Notes under the pieces: model-generated
The model's input: the letters and a program-made list of their open reading frames with translations, nothing else
Told to the model about the DNA's origin: nothing
The model's database searches: none
Program-made: the position numbers and the translations under genes
Shown here: positions 1 to 7,318 of the stretch, piece by piece
How the letters are laid out: every line of letters starts with the position of its first letter
Numbering within the stretch: the stretch's first letter is position 1
Source of the DNA: Chitinivorax sp. PXF-14
Lineage (GTDB): Bacteria > Pseudomonadota > Gammaproteobacteria > Burkholderiales > SCOH01
Reading direction: 5' to 3'
Assembly (NCBI RefSeq): GCF_040812015.1
Contig: NZ_JBFNXJ010000010.1
Span: 1 to 64,000, forward strand
Length of the DNA stretch: 64,000 nucleotides

Positions 1-300
1 GTTGCGCCGCAGGCGGTGGCGGTCGCAGTCGGCAATGCCTCGGTGATCTGCGCTCTGCTCCTTGCGGCACAGCCAGTAGGCCGTCGGGCTGTACTCCTCG
101 CCGAACCATTCCGGGTGGACCGGGTCGGGGGCCGGCAGCCGGGCGGCGATGACCTGGTGGCGCAGCCGCCATTCGGCTTCCGTCATGTCCCCCCGGCGAC
201 AGCCACGCTCCAGGTCCCGTGGCCGCACCTGATCGGCATTGGCCGGCAGCGCGAGGCTAACGGCGATGAGGGCGCCGGCCAGGAGAGGGCCGCCTGCCAC
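1..300 (-). CDS. Secreted protein of unknown function, partial (C-terminus off the window)
   Basis: This is an open frame on the minus strand, entering the window edge after 100 codons. It begins at a GTG (298-300); a stop lies about 20 codons upstream in the same frame and no other start codon falls between. The first 23 or so residues are a hydrophobic, Ala/Leu-rich stretch ending PANA before DQV, which looks like a Sec signal peptide, although it lacks the usual N-terminal positive charge. The mature part is charged and contains Cys residues (ERGC, WLCRK, ADCDR). I recognise no family. The start is uncertain because no good Shine-Dalgarno (SD) sequence precedes it. Confidence 0.45.
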   Translation of the reverse strand, partial: MAGGPLLAGALIAVSLALPANADQVRPRDLERGCRRGDMTEAEWRLRHQVIAARLPAPDPVHPEWFGEEYSPTAYWLCRKEQSADHRGIADCDRHRLRRN

Positions 301-570
301 GCGGGTGCGGTCTGTTTCGTTGCGGCGAGGTGGTGGGTGCTGGCGGATGAGATGGGGTCATGATGCTGGGACTCCTATCGTCGATGCGCATGCCGATGGG
401 GTGATGCCTGACGGCTCGGCGCGAGGTCTTGAGCCGAGCGTTGCGTTTCTAACACACTCTGCGGCGCTGCTGGCGTATCGAGCTTGCCGCGCACCCGCCG
501 CCCGGCGGGCATGGCGTCATGCACATGCCGCATTGCCGTCGGCAGGCTGATCAATCTGCACCAGCAGTCA

Positions 571-1206
571 TCATGGCCGGGTGTGGCTCACCGCCGCCTC
601 GCTGCGCATGAAAAACACCAGCGCCTGGTCGACCAGCTCGTCCAGGCTCATCCTGCCGTCCTGCTTGTACCACTGCGCCATCCAGTTCAGCGCGCCGAAC
701 ACCATCAGGCGGTCGATGCGGGTCGGCATGGCCCAGTCGCCGGCGGCCTGCAGGCGTGCGATCACGGCGTCCCACAGCGCTTCGTAGCGGTGCTGCAGCG
801 CGATGATGCGGGCCTGGGCCGGGGCTTCGAGCGAGTTCCACTCATACAGCAGCACCGGGATGAAGTCGTGGTTGGGCGACAGGATGGTGTCGAGATGCGC
901 GTGGATCAGCGCGCGGAAAGCCTGCGGCGCCGGCAGGGCCTCGACCTTGAGCGTCTCGATGCGTTCGAGCGAGTTGGCCATGCCCTCTTCCATCACCGCG
1001 GCGAGGATGTCCTGCTTGGTCTTGAAATAGTAGAACCAGCTACCGGCCTGCACGCCGCTGGCGGCGGCGATGTCGCGCACGGTGGTGCGCTCGTAGCCCT
1101 TGCTGCGGAACAGCGCGGCCGATTTGGCGATCAGCTCCTTGCGCAGGCTGTTGTTGTCGCCCTTGGGCGGGCGGCCGCGGCGGCGCGGGGTCGGGGTGTC
1201 GTTCAT
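571..1206 (-). CDS. TetR-family repressor, probable AtuR/LiuQ-type regulator of the adjacent catabolic cluster
   Basis: This 211-residue protein has a TetR N-terminal helix-turn-helix at about residues 20-65 (LRKELIAKSAALFRSKGYERTTVRDIAAASGVQ, shown here by its outer residues LRKE and SGVQ, followed by AGSWFYYFKTKQDIL). An all-alpha ligand domain follows. A basic N-terminal arm (RRRGRPPKG) precedes the HTH, as is common in the family. The gene is divergent from the atuA-like gene, with about 210 bp between starts that hold an 18-bp inverted repeat over the promoter. By analogy with AtuR of Pseudomonas it probably represses the cluster and is released by a terpenoid or branched acyl-CoA; that ligand is inference. 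ATG at 1206 was chosen because the longer frame adds only a low-complexity extension. Confidence 0.85.
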   Translation of the reverse strand: MNDTPTPRRRGRPPKGDNNSLRKELIAKSAALFRSKGYERTTVRDIAAASGVQAGSWFYYFKTKQDILAAVMEEGMANSLERIETLKVEALPAPQAFRALIHAHLDTILSPNHDFIPVLLYEWNSLEAPAQARIIALQHRYEALWDAVIARLQAAGDWAMPTRIDRLMVFGALNWMAQWYKQDGRMSLDELVDQALVFFMRSEAAVSHTRP

Positions 1207-1349
1207 GCGGTGTCGTGCCTGGGGCGGCGCGCGCTTTGCGCGGCGCCATTGTCGTGAAGCCGGTATTTTCCCGTCTGTTGGCCGCAACGTCCAATCGCAT
1301 GCGGGCGGATGGCCTTGCATATCGCTCCATCCGCGTTTGCTTATTTATT

Positions 1350-1367
1350 AAATCAAACGATTGATTT
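1350..1367. promoter_or_regulatory. TetR-type operator palindrome in the atuR-atuA intergenic region
   Basis: The sequence AAATCAAACGATTGATTT is a perfect 7-bp inverted repeat (AAATCAA/TTGATTT) around 4 bp, the size expected of a TetR dimer site. It overlaps the -35 element of the plus-strand promoter and lies between two divergent genes, one of them a TetR repressor. Binding itself is inferred. Confidence 0.65.
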
Positions 1368-1388
1368 TTTATTCTGCGGCGTTATGAT
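1361..1388 (+). promoter_or_regulatory. Sigma-70 promoter for the atuA-like operon
   Basis: TTGATT (1361-1366) and TATGAT (1383-1388) are separated by 16 bp. Transcription would start near 1395, downstream of the two in-frame ATGs at 1384 and 1387. This argues against those ATGs as translation starts and supports the GTG at 1420. Confidence 0.55.
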
Positions 1389-1419
1389 GGGTGGATCGAA
1401 TCCTGCAAGGTGCCCTTCC

Positions 1420-3198
1420 GTGCGCGACTCCACTCTCAGAATAGGCTGTGCCGCCGGCTTTTGGGGCGACACCAATACCGCTGCGTTCCAGCTCGTGCGC
1501 GAGGCGCGGCTCGACTACCTGGTGTTCGACTACCTGGCCGAGATCACGCTATCGATCATGGCGGCCGCGCGCGCCAAGGATGCGGCGCTGGGCTACGCCA
1601 CCGACTTCGTCGAGGTGGTGATGAAGCCGCTGCTGAAAGAGCTGGCCGAGAAGCGCATCAAGGTTGTCAGCAATGCCGGCGGCGTCAACCCGCAGGCTTG
1701 CCGCGATGCGCTGCAGGCCGCCATCGACGCGGCCGGCGTGGGCCTCAAGGTGGCCGTGGTGGCCGGCGACGACCTGCTGCCGCAGATTGACGCACTGCGT
1801 GAGGCCGGCGTGCGCGATATGTTCAGCGATGCGCCGCTGCCGGCGCGGCCGCTCACCGCCAACGCCTATCTCGGCGCGCAGCCGATTGCCGCCGCGCTGG
1901 CGGCCGGCGCCGACATCGTGATCACCGGCCGCGTGGCCGACAGCGCCGTGGTGCTCGGCCCGCTGATGCACGAGTTCGGCTGGGCTACGGACGAATACGA
2001 CAAGCTCGCCGCCGGCTCGCTCGCCGGCCACATCATCGAATGCGGCGCGCAATGCTGCGGCGGCAATTTCACCGACTGGGAGACCGTGCCCGGCTACGAC
2101 AATATGGGCTTCCCCATCGTCGAGGTCGAGCCGGATGGCCGCTTCACCGTCACCAAGCCCGAGGGCACCGGCGGCCTGGTCAGCTGCGCCAGCGTGGCCG
2201 AGCAGATTGTCTACGAGATTGGCGATCCGCAGGCCTACCTGCTGCCCGACGTGGTGTGCGATTTCAGCGAAGTGACGCTCACGCAGGCCGGCGACAACCG
2301 TGTCGCCGTCAGCGGCGCGCGCGGCCTGCCGCCGACCGACAGCTACAAGGCAAGCCTGACCTGGCAGGATGGCTACCGCGTCACCGCCGTCTTCCTGCTG
2401 GCCGGCGTCGATGCGCGCGGCAAGGCGCAGCGCGTGGCCGACAGCATTCTCGGCAAGGTCTCGCGCCTGCTCAGGCAGAAGGGCCTGCCGCCGTTCTCGG
2501 CCAGCTCGGTCGAGCTGCTCGGCAGCGAGGCGACCTACGGCCCGCATGCGCGCGCGACGGCCAGCCGCGAGATCGTGGTCAAGCTCGCCGTCACCCACCC
2601 GCTCAAGCCGGCGCTGCAGTTTTTCGCCGCCGAGATCGCGCAGGCGGCCACCGGCATGGCGCCCGGCATCACCGGCCTGCTCGGCGGCCGGCCCAAGCCA
2701 TCGCCGGTAGTGAAGCTGTTCTCCTGCCTGGTGCCGAAAGCGCAGGTGGTGGCGACGCTCGACGGTGCCGCCCTGCCCGCCGCCGCCGCGCAGGCAGGCT
2801 ACGAGCCAATCCCAAAGCGGCCCGCAGGCCCGCTACCAGAGCCATTCTTCGGCCAGATGATCGAGGTGCCGCTGTGGCGGCTCGCCTATGCGCGCAGCGG
2901 CGACAAGGGCAACGACGCGAACATCGGCGTGATCGCCCGCCGCGCCGACTACCTGCCGTGGCTACGCCGCGCGCTCGACGAAACGGCGGTGGCGGGCTGG
3001 TTCGCGCATGTGCTCGACCACCCGCAGAGCCAGGTGGTGCGCCATGAATGGCCGGGCCTCGATGCGCTCAACTTCGTGCTGAAGAACGCGCTCGGCGGCG
3101 GCGGCACATCGAGCCTGCGCATCGATCCGCAAGGCAAGGCCTTCGCCCAACAACTGCTGGACATGCCGATCGCCGTGCCAGCGCAACTACTGGAATAG
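1420..3198 (+). CDS. atuA: AtuA-like acyclic terpene utilization protein (DUF1446 family)
   Basis: This 592-residue protein has the conserved N-terminus [13 protein letters not shown] of the AtuA/DUF1446 family, a central [15 protein letters not shown] region, and the C-terminal AtuA-like domain beginning at [16 protein letters not shown]. AtuA is required for growth on citronellol/geraniol in Pseudomonas but its reaction is unsettled; the family always travels with acyl-CoA carboxylases. GTG at 1420 was chosen because an AAGG SD lies 9 bp upstream and upstream ATGs fall inside the predicted -10 box. The next gene begins 2 bp after the stop. I infer a branched or terpenoid acyl-CoA pathway; the exact substrate cannot be read from the sequence. 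Confidence 0.85.
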   Translation: MRDSTLRIGCAAGFWGDTNTAAFQLVREARLDYLVFDYLAEITLSIMAAARAKDAALGYATDFVEVVMKPLLKELAEKRIKVVSNAGGVNPQACRDALQAAIDAAGVGLKVAVVAGDDLLPQIDALREAGVRDMFSDAPLPARPLTANAYLGAQPIAAALAAGADIVITGRVADSAVVLGPLMHEFGWATDEYDKLAAGSLAGHIIECGAQCCGGNFTDWETVPGYDNMGFPIVEVEPDGRFTVTKPEGTGGLVSCASVAEQIVYEIGDPQAYLLPDVVCDFSEVTLTQAGDNRVAVSGARGLPPTDSYKASLTWQDGYRVTAVFLLAGVDARGKAQRVADSILGKVSRLLRQKGLPPFSASSVELLGSEATYGPHARATASREIVVKLAVTHPLKPALQFFAAEIAQAATGMAPGITGLLGGRPKPSPVVKLFSCLVPKAQVVATLDGAALPAAAAQAGYEPIPKRPAGPLPEPFFGQMIEVPLWRLAYARSGDKGNDANIGVIARRADYLPWLRRALDETAVAGWFAHVLDHPQSQVVRHEWPGLDALNFVLKNALGGGGTSSLRIDPQGKAFAQQLLDMPIAVPAQLLE

Positions 3199-3200
3199 TC

Positions 3201-4811
3201 ATGCCCATCATTGATTCCCAGATCGATACGAGCCGCGACGACTACCGGCGCAACCGTGCGGCCATGCTGGCGCTGGTCGGCGAGGTCGAGGCGATCCGCC
3301 TGCGCGGGCTCGACAAGTCGCGCGAGGAAAAGCCCAAGTTCGACAAGCGCGGCCAGTTGCTGCCGCACGAGCGCGTGCAGCGCCTGCTCGACCCGGGCTC
3401 GCCGTTCGTCGAGCTGCTTGGCCTTGCCGGCTACCTGATGGACGACGACCGCGACGGCAGCGAAGCCGGCGGCGGGCTGATCGCCGGCATCGGCTACGTC
3501 AGCGGCGTGCGCTGCCTGATCAGCGCCAACAACAGCGCGATCAAGGGCGGCACCATCGCGCCTTCCGGCTTGCGCAAGACGCTGCGGCTGCAGCAGATCG
3601 CGCTCGACAACAAACTGCCGGTGATCACGCTGACCGAGAGCGGCGGCGCCAACCTCAACCACGCGGCCGACATCTTCGTCGAAGGCGCGCGCACCTTCGC
3701 CAACCAGGCGCGGCTGTCGGCCGCCGGCATCCCGCAGATCGCCGTGGTGCACGGCAATGCCACGGCCGGCGGCGCCTACCAGCCCGGCCTGTCGGACTAT
3801 GTGGTGGCGGTGCGCAACCGCGCCAAGCTGTTCCTCGCCGGCCCGCCGCTGCTGCTGGCCGCGACCGGCGAAGTGGCGACCGATGAAGAACTGGGTGGCG
3901 CCGAGCTCCATGCCGCCGTCGCCGGCACCGCCGAGTATCTGGCCGAGGACGATGCCGACGCCGTGCGCCATGCGCGCGAGATCGTCGCCAACCTGGGCTG
4001 GGAGACACCGCCGCGCGCGCGCGCCAGCTTCAGCGAGCCGCGCTACCCCGCCGAAGAGCTGCTGGGGCTGATCCCGTGCGACGCCAAGCGCCCCTACGAT
4101 GTGCACGAGGTGATCGCGCGCATCGTCGATGACTCGGCCTTTCTCGACTTCAAGCAGGAATACGACGCGCAGACCGTGTGCGGCTGGGCCGCCATCGCCG
4201 GCCACCGCCTGGGCATCATCGGCAACAACGGCCCGATCACGCCGCAGGGCGCGGCCAAGGCGGCGCAGTTCATCCAGCTGTGCGAGCAGAGCGGGCGGCC
4301 GCTGTTGTTCCTGCACAACACCACGGGCTTCATGGTCGGGCGCGAGGCCGAACAGGGCGGCGTGATCAAGCATGGCTCGAAGATGCTGCAGGCCGTCGCC
4401 AACGCGCGCGTGCCCAAGCTGTCGCTGGTCATCGGCGGCTCTTACGGCGCCGGCAACTACGCAATGTGCGGCCGCGGCCTCGACCCGCGCTTCATCTTCG
4501 CCTGGCCCAATAGCCGTACCGCCGTGATGGGCGGCGCGCAGGCCGGCAAGGTCATGCGTATCGTCGCCGAAGCGAAGCAGCGCAAGCTCGGCATCGAGCC
4601 CGACGCCGCAAACCTTGATGCACTGGAGCAGATGACGGCCAAGGGCCTCGACGCGCAATCGACCGCGCTGTATGGCACGGCGCGGCTGTGGGACGACGGG
4701 CTGATCGACCCGCGCGACTCGCGCCGGCTGCTGAGCTTCCTGCTCGACGTGATCGACGAGGCCGGGCAGCGCGAGCTGCGGCCGAACAGTTTCGGGGTGG
4801 CGCGGTTTTAG
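3201..4811 (+). CDS. atuC: Acyl-CoA carboxylase carboxyltransferase (beta) subunit, geranyl-CoA carboxylase type
   Basis: This 536-residue carboxyltransferase transfers CO2 from biotin to an acyl-CoA together with the biotin-carrying subunit at 7319-9274. N-terminal oxyanion-hole motifs (IKGGTIAPSG, ESGGANLN, TAGGAYQPG, FLAGPPLL, ATGEVATDEELGGAE) and C-terminal ones (TTGFMVG, GGSYGAGNYAMCGR, AWPNSRTAVMGG) are intact. The text around TAGGAYQPGLSD differs from the methylcrotonyl-CoA carboxylase form (usually TAGGAYVPAMxD), which with the neighbouring atuA favours an AtuC-like enzyme over LiuB. Length matches the family. It is almost contiguous with atuA, so the two are co-transcribed and probably translationally coupled. 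Substrate is inferred from context. Confidence 0.85.
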   Translation: MPIIDSQIDTSRDDYRRNRAAMLALVGEVEAIRLRGLDKSREEKPKFDKRGQLLPHERVQRLLDPGSPFVELLGLAGYLMDDDRDGSEAGGGLIAGIGYVSGVRCLISANNSAIKGGTIAPSGLRKTLRLQQIALDNKLPVITLTESGGANLNHAADIFVEGARTFANQARLSAAGIPQIAVVHGNATAGGAYQPGLSDYVVAVRNRAKLFLAGPPLLLAATGEVATDEELGGAELHAAVAGTAEYLAEDDADAVRHAREIVANLGWETPPRARASFSEPRYPAEELLGLIPCDAKRPYDVHEVIARIVDDSAFLDFKQEYDAQTVCGWAAIAGHRLGIIGNNGPITPQGAAKAAQFIQLCEQSGRPLLFLHNTTGFMVGREAEQGGVIKHGSKMLQAVANARVPKLSLVIGGSYGAGNYAMCGRGLDPRFIFAWPNSRTAVMGGAQAGKVMRIVAEAKQRKLGIEPDAANLDALEQMTAKGLDAQSTALYGTARLWDDGLIDPRDSRRLLSFLLDVIDEAGQRELRPNSFGVARF

Positions 4812-5344
4812 GGGGAGACGGGGGCCGGTGCGCTGACGCACAAGGCATTTGGGCGGGATTCCGTCCCGCTGCCGGGTTACTTCTTTTGCTTCGCTCCGGA
4901 TCGCCGGCCGCCGGATCGCCGGCCGAAAGAATGTAAGTAAAAAGGCGACTGAAGTGCCGGCTTACGCGCCTTGCGCCTGCGGCTCCGGTCCCCCAGCGCT
5001 GCTCGGCGGTTGCGGCTGCCGCGGAACTCGCTGCGGCCCGATGGACTCCCGTTCAAACAGTCCAAGCCGAAAGCTACGCCTGACGCCTTGCGATGACCCC
5101 GCAAGGGGGAAAGCTGGCGCTAGGCGCGGAGCACCAAGGATTCAGCTTTCCGGCGCGCCACACGGGAACATCGAGTGCCAGCGCCGCTACCTGTGGCTAT
5201 TGCCATGGCCGAGGCACTGGCACGTACCCCCTCTCCCTTGACGGGAGAGGGCTGGGGAGAGGGTGAGCACGGGACGAAAACCCGCCCCAACAACACTCGC
5301 GCCCCGGCACAAACAACACTAAGGGATTCAGAGGAGAAGCCATC
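4812..5344. repeat. Non-coding gap inside the atu cluster carrying a probable dispersed repeat
   Basis: This 533-bp gap carries no supportable gene. It starts with a TTACTTCTTTTG segment and contains AAAGAATGTAAGTAA further on, resembling the ends of a dispersed intergenic element common in beta- and gammaproteobacteria (TTACTTTCTTT/AAAGAAAGTAA). It continues with a GC-rich stretch including GGAACTCGCTGCGG, typical of that element. Between the ends lies a perfect tandem duplication of CCGGATCGCCGGCCG (4896-4910 and 4911-4925). Small open frames here are low-complexity. Element identity is from memory of the family and was not searched. Confidence 0.5.
5229..5263. repeat. CCCTCTCCC/GGGAGAGGG inverted repeat element
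   Basis: CCCTCTCCC (5229-5237) faces GGGAGAGGG (5243-5251), which is repeated directly at 5255-5263. This is a widespread small intergenic repeat of proteobacteria. It has no T-tract, so I do not call it a terminator. It lies about 80 bp before the acyl-CoA dehydrogenase gene. Confidence 0.5.
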
Positions 5345-6505
5345 ATGCAATTCACCACCGAACACGAGCAGATGCGCCGCACGGCGCGGCAGTTCGTCGC
5401 CAACGAGATCGACCCGCACGCGGCCGGGTGGGAGCAGGCCGGGCGCTTCCCGGCGCATGCGCTGTTCAAGAAGCTGGGCGACCTGGGCCTGCTCGGCATC
5501 CACAAGCCGGTCGAGAACGGCGGGCTCGGGCTCGACGTGTCGTACAACCTGGTGGTCGCCGAGGAGCTGGGCCGCGCGGCCTGCGGCGGCGTGCCGCTGG
5601 CGATCGGGGTGCAGACCGACATGGCGACGCCGGCGCTGGCGCGCTTCGGCAGCCGGGAGTTGCGCGACGAGTTCCTGACGCCGGCGATCGCGGGCGACTA
5701 TGTGTCGAGCATCGCGGTGTCCGAGCCGCACGCGGGCTCCGATGTGGCGGCGATCAAGACCACGGCGCGCAAGGACGGCGGCGACTACGTGATCAACGGT
5801 AGCAAGATGTGGATCACCAACTCGCTGCAGGCCGATTTCTTCTGCCTGCTCGCCAATACCGGTGACGGCCCCAAGCATGCCAACAAGTCGCTGATCATCG
5901 TGCCGGCCAAGACCCGCGGTATCAGCTTCTCCGCGCCGCTGAACAAGCTCGGCATGCGCTCGAGCGACACCGCGCAGGTGTTCTTCGACGACGTGCGCGT
6001 GCCGCAGCGCTACCTGATCGGGCAGGAGAACTTCGGCTTCATGATGCAGATGATGCAGTTCCAGGAAGAGCGCCTGTTCGGTGCCGCCAACACCATCGGC
6101 GCGGTGGAGCGCTGCATCGAGCTGACCACGGCCTATGCGCGCGAGCGGCAGGTGTTCGGCATGTCGCTGCTCGACAACCAGACCGTGCATTTCCGCCTGG
6201 CCGAGCTGCGCACCGAGCTCGAAGCGCTGCGCGCCCTCACCTACCAGGCCTGCGAGAAACACATCGCCGGCGATGATGTGACCATGCTCGCCTCGATGGC
6301 CAAGCTCAAGGCTGGGCGCCTCGTGCGCGAGGCGGCGGATGCCTGCCTGCAGCTGTGGGGCGGCCAGGGCTACATGTGGGACAACCCGGCCTCGCAGCTG
6401 TATCGCGACGGGCGCCTGTGCTCGATCGGCGGCGGCGCCGACGAGGTGATGCTCGGCATCATCTGCAAGCTGACCGACACCCTGCCGGGAAGGAAGAAAG
6501 CATGA
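5345..6505 (+). CDS. atuD: Acyl-CoA dehydrogenase, citronellyl-CoA dehydrogenase (AtuD) type
   Basis: This 386-residue FAD enzyme oxidises an acyl-CoA to the 2-enoyl-CoA that the carboxylase uses. Typical motifs are present: SSIAVSEPHAGSDVA, MWITNS, the LGMRSSDTAQVFFDDVRVP core and LQLWGGQGYMWDNPASQLYRD. The usual C-terminal catalytic Glu (in YEG) is replaced here by IGGGADE. A Glu on helix G (E242 in QFQEERLF) fits the alternative base used by isovaleryl-CoA dehydrogenase-like enzymes. The start has a strong SD (AGAGGAGAAG). Its stop overlaps the next start by 4 bp (ATGA). The repeat-bearing gap upstream means it may have its own promoter, but none is clear. Confidence 0.85.
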   Translation: MQFTTEHEQMRRTARQFVANEIDPHAAGWEQAGRFPAHALFKKLGDLGLLGIHKPVENGGLGLDVSYNLVVAEELGRAACGGVPLAIGVQTDMATPALARFGSRELRDEFLTPAIAGDYVSSIAVSEPHAGSDVAAIKTTARKDGGDYVINGSKMWITNSLQADFFCLLANTGDGPKHANKSLIIVPAKTRGISFSAPLNKLGMRSSDTAQVFFDDVRVPQRYLIGQENFGFMMQMMQFQEERLFGAANTIGAVERCIELTTAYARERQVFGMSLLDNQTVHFRLAELRTELEALRALTYQACEKHIAGDDVTMLASMAKLKAGRLVREAADACLQLWGGQGYMWDNPASQLYRDGRLCSIGGGADEVMLGIICKLTDTLPGRKKA

Positions 6506-7314
6506 CACTGCCCGCTTGCGACACCCTGCTGCTGCGCCAGGACGGCTGGCTGCTCCACGTCACCCTGAACCGCCCCGAGCAGCGCAATGCGATGAGCCTG
6601 CAGATGGTGGACGAGCTGTCGGGCGTGTTCGAGGCCTTGAAGACTGCCGACGATGTGCGTGCCGTGGTGCTGCGCGGTGCCGGCGGCCATTTCTGCGCCG
6701 GCGGCGACGTGCGCGACATGGCCGGGCTGCGCCAGCGGCTGGCGGCCGACCCGCGCGCCGCCGCCAGCTTCAACCGTGCCTTCGGCCGCATGCTGCAGAT
6801 GGCCGAGCGCACCCCGGCCGCGCTGATCACCGTGCTCGAAGGCGCGGTGCTCGGCGGCGGCTTCGGCCTTGCCTGCGTGTCGGATCTGGCGCTGAGCCTG
6901 CACGACGCCCAGTTCGGCCTGCCCGAGACCGGGCTCGGCCTGATCCCGGCGCAGATCGCGCCATTCGTGCTGCAGCGCATCGGCCTGACGCAGGCGCGGC
7001 GCCTGGCGCTGTTCGGCAACCGCATCGACGGGCGCGAAGCCAAGGCCCTGGGCCTGGTGCACAGCGTCTGCGACACGCCGGCCGCGCTCGATGCCGAGCT
7101 GGCCGCCGCACTTGCCCAGCTCGCCCGCTGCGCGCCGGCCGCCAGCCGCCGCACCAAACAACTGCTGCACGCGCTCGGCCCGAGCAAGCTCGACGCGGTG
7201 CTCGACCAGGCCGCCGACTGGTTCTCCGACGCGGTGCAGGGCGCGGAAGCCGCCGAGGGCGCCGCCGCCTTCATCGGCAAGCGCCAGCCGGCGTGGGCGA
7301 CGAGACAGGAGTGA
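6502..7314 (+). CDS. atuE: Enoyl-CoA hydratase/isomerase family, AtuE/LiuC-type hydratase
   Basis: This 270-residue crotonase-fold enzyme would hydrate the glutaconyl-type product of the carboxylase. It has the oxyanion-hole segment FCAGGDVRDMAG and the central EGAVLGGGFGLACVSDLALS and FGLPETGLGLIPAQIAPFV, the latter characteristic of the LiuC/AtuE subgroup. Start ATG overlaps the atuD stop (ATGA), and the next start follows 4 bp after this stop, so it sits within one operon. Specific substrate (isohexenylglutaconyl-CoA versus methylglutaconyl-CoA) cannot be decided from the sequence alone; the atuA neighbour favours the former. Confidence 0.82.
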   Translation: MTLPACDTLLLRQDGWLLHVTLNRPEQRNAMSLQMVDELSGVFEALKTADDVRAVVLRGAGGHFCAGGDVRDMAGLRQRLAADPRAAASFNRAFGRMLQMAERTPAALITVLEGAVLGGGFGLACVSDLALSLHDAQFGLPETGLGLIPAQIAPFVLQRIGLTQARRLALFGNRIDGREAKALGLVHSVCDTPAALDAELAAALAQLARCAPAASRRTKQLLHALGPSKLDAVLDQAADWFSDAVQGAEAAEGAAAFIGKRQPAWATRQE

Positions 7315-7318
7315 GGCC

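Noticed and set aside
1384-1389. ATG starts for the atuA-like gene at 1384 and 1387
   Set aside because: Both lie in the predicted -10 box and lack an SD; GTG at 1420 has one.
2949-4841. Long minus-strand open frame (about 630 codons) opposite the carboxyltransferase
   Set aside because: It is a complement shadow of a clearly conserved protein in a GC-rich region; its translation is rich in Arg, Gly, Ala and His with no domain.
4849-5241. Small plus-strand frame in the gap of the atu cluster
   Set aside because: Lies within a dispersed repeat; such frames are routinely spurious.
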